From Actinomycetes bacterium (GTDB lineage Bacteria > Actinomycetota > Actinomycetes > Mycobacteriales > Mycobacteriaceae), in NCBI GenBank assembly GCA_022600695.1, contig JAHZJY010000216.1:1-10097 (forward strand): DNA of 10,097 bases, in the 5' to 3' direction. The notes under the pieces were generated by a model that was not told the DNA's origin, ran no database searches, and saw nothing but the letters and a program-made list of their open reading frames with translations. Made by a program: the position numbers and the translations under genes. Shown piece by piece: positions 5,388-10,097 of the stretch (position 1 is the stretch's first letter; each line of letters opens with the position of its first letter).

Positions 5388-6952
5388 ACCCCTTCCAGGT
5401 ACCACCGCCGCTGCCGGTAACACAGCAGCAGCGCGATACCGGACACCAGCACCTGGGCCCGGGCGGTGCGCCCCGGCCCGGACTGTTCCCACCACCGCTC
5501 GTCCACCGGCCACGGGCCGGTCCACCACTGCAGCCCACCGCGGTAAACCGGGCCGTCCAGCCGGGCCGGCTCGGCGCTGAACATACCGCGGGCAGTCACC
5601 CGCACCGGGTCGCCATGGGCGTCGAGCACGTCCACCGTGTTATCTCCGGAGTCGTTCTCCCCCAGCACCGTTGGCGCGGGCTCCGGAAGCTGACCGGGCC
5701 AGGGCCGGTCCGGGGCGGCGCGGGGCACCTGTTCGTCGCCGAGCGAAGTCAGGGTTATCCGTTCGGCAGGTCCGCGTCCACCGCTGAGTATCGGTACCTG
5801 GACCGCCTCCTGACCCAGCAGCCCCTGCACCCGGATCAGTGCCCGGTGGGCCCGCAGTCGGCTGTCGGAGCCGAGGCCGCCCCACAGCGGCAACTGAAGT
5901 GCCTCGGCGGACACCACTTCCACCGGCTGCAGCCGCAGCGTGATCACCGGACCGGTGAGGCCACCCTCGCCGGCGAGCCTGCGGGAGGTCAGCCAGCCGT
6001 CGAGTTGCCAGCGCACCCGGTCGGCGGTGGCGTCCTCGGTCAGCGGCTCGGCGCACCGCCACACCCGGCTCAGCTCGCCGCCGTCGGCGGTGACCGCGTG
6101 GATCGCCAGTCGGGTGCATCCGGCCCCGGCATCCTCGAGGCCGCGGTGCAGGGTGGCGGCCAGCGTCCGGCCGGCAAACGCGGCGGCATCGACCCGCTCG
6201 ATCGGTGGGTCGCAGTGCAGCACCGCCTCGAGTTCCGGCGCCAGCTCCCGTCCGCACGGTCCGCGGGCCGCCTCGCCGCAGGCGAACCGGTGCGCCGCCA
6301 CCGCATCGGCGCCGAACCGCGAGGCCACATCATTGCGGGGTAACGCGGCGAACTCGCCGATGCTACGGATCCCTAAGCGCCACAGGAGATCCGAGAGTTC
6401 GGCACGATCGGGAGGAGATAGGCTCGGCTCGGCCGACAGCTGCCGAATCGACAGCCCGGATAAGAACTCGGCATCTCCGCCGGGCTGCACCACCCGGCCG
6501 GCCCGGGCGGCGAAGACGGCGGTGGCCAACTGGTCGGCGATACCCGCCTGACATTCGGCGCCGGCAGCGGCGACGGCATCGACCAGCCGCTCGGCGGCGC
6601 CCTGCTCGGAACCGAAGTAGCGGGCCGCACCGCGGGCCGGCAACACCAGCAGCCCCGGCCGCAGTACCTCGGCGCGGGGCACCACATCGTCCACCGCCGC
6701 AACCACCCCCTCGAAGAACCGGGCGTCCCGGGCCGGGTCGGCAATGGCGATCTGTACCCGCGGGCAGCGCGCCTGGGCCTCACGCCGCCGCAGACCACGC
6801 CGCACCCCGGCCTCGCGAGCCGCCGCCGAGCAGGCCACCACCCGGTTGGCGCAGGTGACCGCGATCGGGTCGGTGGGCGCCAGTCCGGCTGCCGCCGCCG
6901 CCGCGACGGCCGGCCAGTCCATGCACCAGATCGCCAACGCCCGTGCGGTCAC
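5378..6952 (-). CDS. imuB: ImuB, catalytically inactive Y-family DNA polymerase homologue of the mutasome
   Basis: A 524-residue protein. Residues about 5-350 follow the Y-family polymerase fold: finger/palm strands from [12 protein letters not shown], a palm segment [20 protein letters not shown] at 95-114, a helix-hairpin-helix-like [18 protein letters not shown] at 188-205, and a little-finger region near 255-345. The acidic pair that normally sits in the SxDE motif is replaced by Pro-Gly (RPGLLV), and only one Asp (D12) remains in the first motif, so it should not polymerise. The beta-clamp-binding motif QLPLWG is at 353-358, as shown to be needed for mycobacterial ImuB function. The Trp-rich C-terminus ([14 protein letters not shown]) is typical and is the part that contacts DnaE2 and ImuA'. 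Start is a GTG (6950-6952) overlapping the imuA' stop as GTGA, without its own ribosome binding site, so translation is coupled. Expressed from the LexA-controlled imuA' promoter. Confidence 0.96.
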   Translation of the reverse strand: MTARALAIWCMDWPAVAAAAAAGLAPTDPIAVTCANRVVACSAAAREAGVRRGLRRREAQARCPRVQIAIADPARDARFFEGVVAAVDDVVPRAEVLRPGLLVLPARGAARYFGSEQGAAERLVDAVAAAGAECQAGIADQLATAVFAARAGRVVQPGGDAEFLSGLSIRQLSAEPSLSPPDRAELSDLLWRLGIRSIGEFAALPRNDVASRFGADAVAAHRFACGEAARGPCGRELAPELEAVLHCDPPIERVDAAAFAGRTLAATLHRGLEDAGAGCTRLAIHAVTADGGELSRVWRCAEPLTEDATADRVRWQLDGWLTSRRLAGEGGLTGPVITLRLQPVEVVSAEALQLPLWGGLGSDSRLRAHRALIRVQGLLGQEAVQVPILSGGRGPAERITLTSLGDEQVPRAAPDRPWPGQLPEPAPTVLGENDSGDNTVDVLDAHGDPVRVTARGMFSAEPARLDGPVYRGGLQWWTGPWPVDERWWEQSGPGRTARAQVLVSGIALLLCYRQRRWYLEGVYE

Positions 6953-7617
6953 GGCCGGCCGCGGGCCCGGACTGACAGTCGCACCCCGCCGATACGGCCG
7001 CAGCCCGCCACCGGGACCCCGGCGGTGCCCGCGGTGATCTCGTAACCGCGCACCCGGGCCTCTATTCGCATCGAAGCACCCGGCCAGTCTCCGCCGGTGA
7101 CCAGCAGGGCGCAGCCCCGCTGCCGGGCGCGGGCCACCACCACCCGGATCCGGGGGGGCGGTACGCGGCGCCCGGCCAGTCCGAGTAGCACCAGATCCAT
7201 CCCGTCCATGAGCACCGCAGCCACCTCGATCGGATCGGAACCGGGTTGCGGGATGACCGCCAGCCGACTGAGATCCGCCCCCATCTCGGCAGCGGCCAGC
7301 AACCCGAAGTCCGGCAGCCCGACGATGGCCACGTGACCGCCGGCGGCACTGACCGCGGCTACCATCCCCACCGATAGCGACCGGGCCCCCGACAACACCG
7401 CCACCGCTCCCCTCGGCAACCCGCCTGGAAGCGCCGCAGCCAGCGATTCCGGAACCGGCAGCAAAGTTTCGGAGGGCGGCAGCGGTCCGTCGACGGGCTC
7501 AGCGGACCGCCACCGGACACCCACCTTCGGCGATACCGCCGCCATCTGACGCCGCAGCTGTTCCAGCTGTTCAGCGCGGTCGGGCTGCCGGTTCCCCAGA
7601 GCGATCGCCGCCGCCAT
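6949..7617 (-). CDS. imuA': ImuA', RecA-like accessory protein of the mycobacterial mutasome
   Basis: A 222-residue protein with a RecA/SulA-like core. [29 protein letters not shown] (split about 56-84) lies where RecA has its ATP-binding loop, but the expected GK[S/T] is absent, so ATP binding by a normal Walker A is unlikely. Further matches to mycobacterial ImuA' are [21 protein letters not shown] (split about 96-115), [19 protein letters not shown] and the C-terminal [14 protein letters not shown]. In mycobacteria ImuA' joins ImuB and DnaE2 for SOS mutagenesis. The ATG at 7615-7617 has a strong ribosome binding site (GGAGG, 6-nt spacing), and a LexA box lies 36 bp upstream. It overlaps imuB by 4 bp, so the two form an operon. 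Confidence 0.93.
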   Translation of the reverse strand: MAAAIALGNRQPDRAEQLEQLRRQMAAVSPKVGVRWRSAEPVDGPLPPSETLLPVPESLAAALPGGLPRGAVAVLSGARSLSVGMVAAVSAAGGHVAIVGLPDFGLLAAAEMGADLSRLAVIPQPGSDPIEVAAVLMDGMDLVLLGLAGRRVPPPRIRVVVARARQRGCALLVTGGDWPGASMRIEARVRGYEITAGTAGVPVAGCGRIGGVRLSVRARGRP

Positions 7618-7623
7618 CGGCTA

Positions 7624-7628
7624 CCTCC
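7624..7628 (-). promoter_or_regulatory. Ribosome binding site of imuA'
   Basis: GGAGG on the minus strand lies 6 nt before the ATG at 7615-7617, the strongest Shine-Dalgarno sequence in the window. It fixes the imuA' start and shows this mRNA has a leader, unlike those of dnaE2 and guaA. Confidence 0.85.
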
Positions 7629-7652
7629 GGGAGTGATCGACGTCAGCTATTT

Positions 7653-7668
7653 TCGAATATATGTTCGA
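7653..7668 (-). promoter_or_regulatory. LexA (SOS) box of the imuA'-imuB operon
   Basis: Plus-strand TCGAATATATGTTCGA matches TCGAAC-N4-GTTCGA at 11 of the 12 defined positions (T for C at position 6). It lies 35 bp upstream of the imuA' start codon. A -10-like TATATT on the minus strand (7656-7661) lies within the box, so LexA binding would block the promoter directly, and the transcript would carry a leader of about 30 nt containing the ribosome binding site. Confidence 0.9.
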
Positions 7669-7696
7669 TGCAATCAGTAAACACCGGCCCGGCGAT

Positions 7697-7719
7697 ACCC
7701 GTCAAGAGGTCTGACGGGT
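7697..7719 (-). terminator. Stem-loop downstream of guaA, candidate terminator
   Basis: ACCCGTCA (7697-7704) and TGACGGGT (7712-7719) form a perfect 8-bp stem with a 7-nt loop, starting 15 nt after the guaA stop. No U-tract follows, as is common for mycobacterial stem-loops, so termination efficiency is uncertain. Its position between guaA and the imuA' LexA box fits separating constitutive guaA transcription from the SOS operon. Confidence 0.55.
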
Positions 7720-7734
7720 GAGAACGGTGAACAG

Positions 7735-9288
7735 TCACTCCCACTCGATGGTGCCCGGCGGCTTGCTGGTCACATCCAGCACCACCCGGTTCACCTCAGG
7801 CACCTCATTGGTGATCCGGGTGGAGATACGCTCCAGCACGTCATAGGGCACCCGAGTCCAGTCGGCCGTCATGGCGTCCTCACTGGAGACCGGACGCAGC
7901 ACGATCGGATGGCCATAGGTGCGGTCGTCACCCTGGACGCCAACCGAGCGGATATCGGCGAGTAGCACCACCGGACACTGCCAGATCTGCTGATCCAGCC
8001 CGGCCGAGGTCAGTTCCTCGCGTGCGATCAGGTCGGCCCGACGCAGTGTCTCGAGCCGATCGGCGGTCACTTCACCGACGATCCGGATACCCAGCCCCGG
8101 ACCCGGGAAAGGTTGGCGCGCAACGATGTCCTCCGGCAAGCCGAGTTCTCGCCCGACCGCCCGAACCTCGTCCTTGAACAGCAGCCGCAACGGCTCGACG
8201 AGGCTGAACTTCAGATCCGGCGGCAGGCCACCGACGTTGTGATGGCTCTTGATACTGGCCGTCCCGGTCCCGCCGCCGGACTCGACGACGTCCGGGTAAA
8301 GAGTGCCCTGGACCAGGAACTCGATACGCTCATCGGCCAGATCCCGCACCGCACCCTCGAACGCCCGGATGAATTCGCGGCCGATGATCTTGCGCTTACC
8401 CTCCGGATTGGACACCCCGGACAGCGCCTCCAGGAACCGGGCCTCGGCGTCGACGGTGACCAGCCGGGCACCGGTCGCGGCGACGAAATCGCGTTGCACC
8501 TGATCGCGTTCTCCGGCCCGCAGCAGGCCGTGGTCGACGAAGACACATGTCAGCCGGTCGCCGATGGCCCGCTGGACCAGTGCGGCGGCCACCGCGGAGT
8601 CCACTCCCCCGGACAAACCGCAGATCGCGCGCCCGTCGCCGATCTGCTCGCGCACCCGATCGATGAGGCTCCCGGCGATATTGGCCGGCGTCCACGACGG
8701 GGCGATACCGGCGAATTCGTGCAGGAAGCGGGTGAGCACCTGCTGACCGTGCGGGGTGTGGATCACCTCGGGGTGGTACTGCACCCCGGCCAGCCCGCGG
8801 GCGCGGTCCTCGAAGGCCGCCACCGGCGCACCCGCACTGGAAGCCACCACCGCGAACCCGGCCGGGGCGGCGGTCACCGCATCCCCGTGGCTCATCCACA
8901 CCGGCTGCACCCCGGGAAGCCCGGCATGAAGTTCGCCGCCGAGCGCGCTCAGGTCGGTCCGGCCGTATTCGCTGGTACCGGTGCGCTCGACGGTGCCGCC
9001 CAGAGCCTGGGCCATGGCCTGAAATCCGTAGCAGATACCGAACACCGGCACGCCGAGGTCGAAGACACCCGGGTCGAGTTGCGGGGCACCCTCGGCGTAC
9101 ACGCTGGCCGGGCCCCCGGACAGCACGATCGCCCGGGGCTCGGCGGCCTTGATCTCCTCGATGGTGGCGGTATGGGGAATCACCTCGGAAAACACCCGGG
9201 CTTCCCGGACCCGCCGGGCGATCAGTTGCGCGTACTGAGCACCGAAGTCGACCACCAGAACCGGCCGCGCTGCAGAATCCACCGGCAC
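7735..9288 (-). CDS. guaA: GMP synthetase (glutamine-hydrolysing), GuaA
   Basis: GuaA converts XMP to GMP with ATP and glutamine, the last step of GMP synthesis. The 517-residue protein has the class I glutamine amidotransferase domain (about 9-195), with nucleophile Cys86 in GICYGFQ and the His172/Glu174 pair in VQYHPEV. Then follow the ATP pyrophosphatase domain with the PP-loop SGGVDS at 226-231 and the C-terminal dimerisation domain (GMP_synt_C), with [16 protein letters not shown] and the C-terminal KPPGTIEWE. All catalytic residues are present and the length is usual (M. tuberculosis GuaA is about 525 residues). Two GTG codons (9288 and 9282) are possible starts; no Shine-Dalgarno sequence is present. 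A -10-like TAGACT at 9289-9294 is 6 nt before the 9282 GTG, which would favour a leaderless start there with 515 residues. The gene lies 19 bp after the choD-like gene in the same direction. Confidence 0.98.
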   Translation of the reverse strand: MPVDSAARPVLVVDFGAQYAQLIARRVREARVFSEVIPHTATIEEIKAAEPRAIVLSGGPASVYAEGAPQLDPGVFDLGVPVFGICYGFQAMAQALGGTVERTGTSEYGRTDLSALGGELHAGLPGVQPVWMSHGDAVTAAPAGFAVVASSAGAPVAAFEDRARGLAGVQYHPEVIHTPHGQQVLTRFLHEFAGIAPSWTPANIAGSLIDRVREQIGDGRAICGLSGGVDSAVAAALVQRAIGDRLTCVFVDHGLLRAGERDQVQRDFVAATGARLVTVDAEARFLEALSGVSNPEGKRKIIGREFIRAFEGAVRDLADERIEFLVQGTLYPDVVESGGGTGTASIKSHHNVGGLPPDLKFSLVEPLRLLFKDEVRAVGRELGLPEDIVARQPFPGPGLGIRIVGEVTADRLETLRRADLIAREELTSAGLDQQIWQCPVVLLADIRSVGVQGDDRTYGHPIVLRPVSSEDAMTADWTRVPYDVLERISTRITNEVPEVNRVVLDVTSKPPGTIEWE

Positions 9289-9294
9289 AGTCTA
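9289..9294 (-). promoter_or_regulatory. Candidate -10 element of guaA
   Basis: Minus-strand TAGACT fits TANNNT. It immediately precedes the GTG at 9286-9288 and is 6 nt before the in-frame GTG at 9280-9282; the latter spacing is the one seen for dnaE2 in this window. This suggests guaA can be transcribed from its own leaderless promoter in the 19-bp gap after the oxidoreductase gene. Inferred from sequence only. Confidence 0.4.
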
Positions 9295-9307
9295 AGACCG
9301 GCGGCAA

Positions 9308-10097
9308 TCAGGCAGAACTGACCGGGATGATCGGCAGGTTGCGCAGCCCACCCGGCGCCGTCGGCGGCACCACCGGGTGCTTCGGCTCGATCGGCGCGAG
9401 CCGCCGGTAGGGCTCACCCTGGGATGGACGCTGGTCCTGCTCGCCCTTGTTGGGCCATAGCGCGGCGGCCCGTTCGGCCTGGGCGGTGATGGACAGCGAC
9501 GGATTGACCCCCAGATTGGCCGAGATCGCCGCACCGTCGGCGACGTACAGGGTGGGATGGCCGTACACCCGGTGGTAGGGGTCGATGACGCCGGTCTCGG
9601 CGCTGTCGCCGATAGCGGCGCCGCCGAGGAAGTGCGCCGTCAGTGGGATGTTGAACAGCTCGCCCCAGGTGCCGCCGGCGACGCCGTCGATCTTCTTCGC
9701 GATCCGCCGGGTCACCTCGTTGCCGACCGGGATCCAGGTCGGGTTCGGCTCGCCGTGGCCCTGCTTGCTGGTCATCCGGCGGCCCAGCGGGCCCCGCGTG
9801 GTGTAGGTGGTGATCGAGTTGTCGAGGTGCTGCATCACCAGCGAGATCATCGTGCGCTCGCTCCACCGGCGCGGGCTGAGCATCCGCAGCAGGGCGCGCG
9901 GATCCTTTCTGGCGTTGTGCAGCAACTGCTTCCAGCGCGGCACGTCAGAGCCGCCGGGCCCGGGCCCGTCCGTCATCAGGGTCTGCAGCAGACCCATCGC
10001 GTTGGAACCCTTGCCGTAGCGGCACGGTTCGATATGGGTGTCCGGAGTCGGATGGATCGACGAGGTGATCGCCACCCCGTGAGTGAGGTCCAGATCA
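9308..10097 (-). CDS. choD: ChoD-like GMC-family oxidoreductase (cholesterol oxidase family), C-terminal part (start outside window)
   Basis: The C-terminal 262 residues of a flavin-dependent GMC oxidoreductase; the FAD-binding N-terminus lies beyond the right edge. It enters the window as DLDLTHGVAITSSIHPTPDTHIEPCRYGKGSNAMG (split; 10097 downward). The GMC C-terminal domain shows the active-site His in TAHFLGGAAIG, then the conserved HPTLYVADGAAISANLGVNP, including the GVNPS Asn, and SITAQAERAA. The tail GEPYRRLAPIEPKHPVVP is very like that of mycobacterial ChoD (Rv3409c). ChoD is annotated as a cholesterol oxidase, but whether the mycobacterial enzyme truly oxidises cholesterol is debated; other sterols or alcohols are possible. 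Its stop (9308-9310) is 19 bp before guaA, same strand. No signal peptide can be judged because the start is missing. Confidence 0.92.
   Translation of the reverse strand, partial: DLDLTHGVAITSSIHPTPDTHIEPCRYGKGSNAMGLLQTLMTDGPGPGGSDVPRWKQLLHNARKDPRALLRMLSPRRWSERTMISLVMQHLDNSITTYTTRGPLGRRMTSKQGHGEPNPTWIPVGNEVTRRIAKKIDGVAGGTWGELFNIPLTAHFLGGAAIGDSAETGVIDPYHRVYGHPTLYVADGAAISANLGVNPSLSITAQAERAAALWPNKGEQDQRPSQGEPYRRLAPIEPKHPVVPPTAPGGLRNLPIIPVSSA

Noticed and set aside
8113..9321. A 402-codon plus-strand open frame opposite guaA
   Set aside because: Antisense shadow of a strongly conserved gene, with no recognisable domain.

Overview
This is a GC-rich actinobacterial window, almost certainly from a mycobacterium (Mycobacterium/Mycolicibacterium type). 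The proteins closely resemble mycobacterial DnaE2, ImuA', ImuB, GuaA, LpqD and ChoD. The LexA sites are of the mycobacterial TCGAAC-N4-GTTCGA type, and several genes seem to start with a leaderless GTG just after a TANNNT -10 element.

Layout, left to right. Bases 1-996 (minus) hold the first 332 codons of the SOS-inducible error-prone polymerase DnaE2, whose 3' end lies off the window. Bases 997-1264 are a divergent regulatory region with a LexA box and -10 for dnaE2, and a perfect 11-bp inverted repeat on the side of the next gene. Bases 1265-3201 (plus) are a two-gene unit, a short-chain dehydrogenase overlapping an AraC-type regulator by 4 bp. Bases 3265-3969 (plus) encode a VIT1/CCC1-type metal transporter preceded by a palindrome. 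Bases 3970-4257 hold no intact gene but contain a decayed minus-strand remnant of a MaoC-type (HtdY-like) dehydratase. Bases 4258-5387 (plus) are an LpqD-like histidine-phosphatase lipoprotein and a 4HBT/YbgC-type thioesterase. Bases 5378-7617 (minus) are the imuA'-imuB operon with its own LexA box. Bases 7735-9288 (minus) are guaA (GMP synthetase), followed by a stem-loop. Bases 9308-10097 (minus) are the C-terminal part of a ChoD-type GMC oxidoreductase whose start is outside the window.

The main theme is the mycobacterial mutasome: DnaE2 (the polymerase), ImuB (a catalytically dead Y-family adaptor with a beta-clamp motif) and ImuA'. These three act together in damage-induced mutagenesis. 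All three lie on the minus strand in about 7.6 kb, each unit with its own LexA box, separated by about 4 kb of unrelated genes. The rest is metabolic: purine synthesis (guaA), sterol/lipid-type oxidation (choD, the SDR, the thioesterase, the dead dehydratase) and metal handling (VIT1).

No CRISPR array, phage, insertion sequence, tRNA or rRNA was seen. The points most worth a second look are the dehydratase gene fossil, the perfect inverted repeat upstream of the SDR-AraC unit, the missing second catalytic histidine in the LpqD-like protein, and the clustered mutasome.
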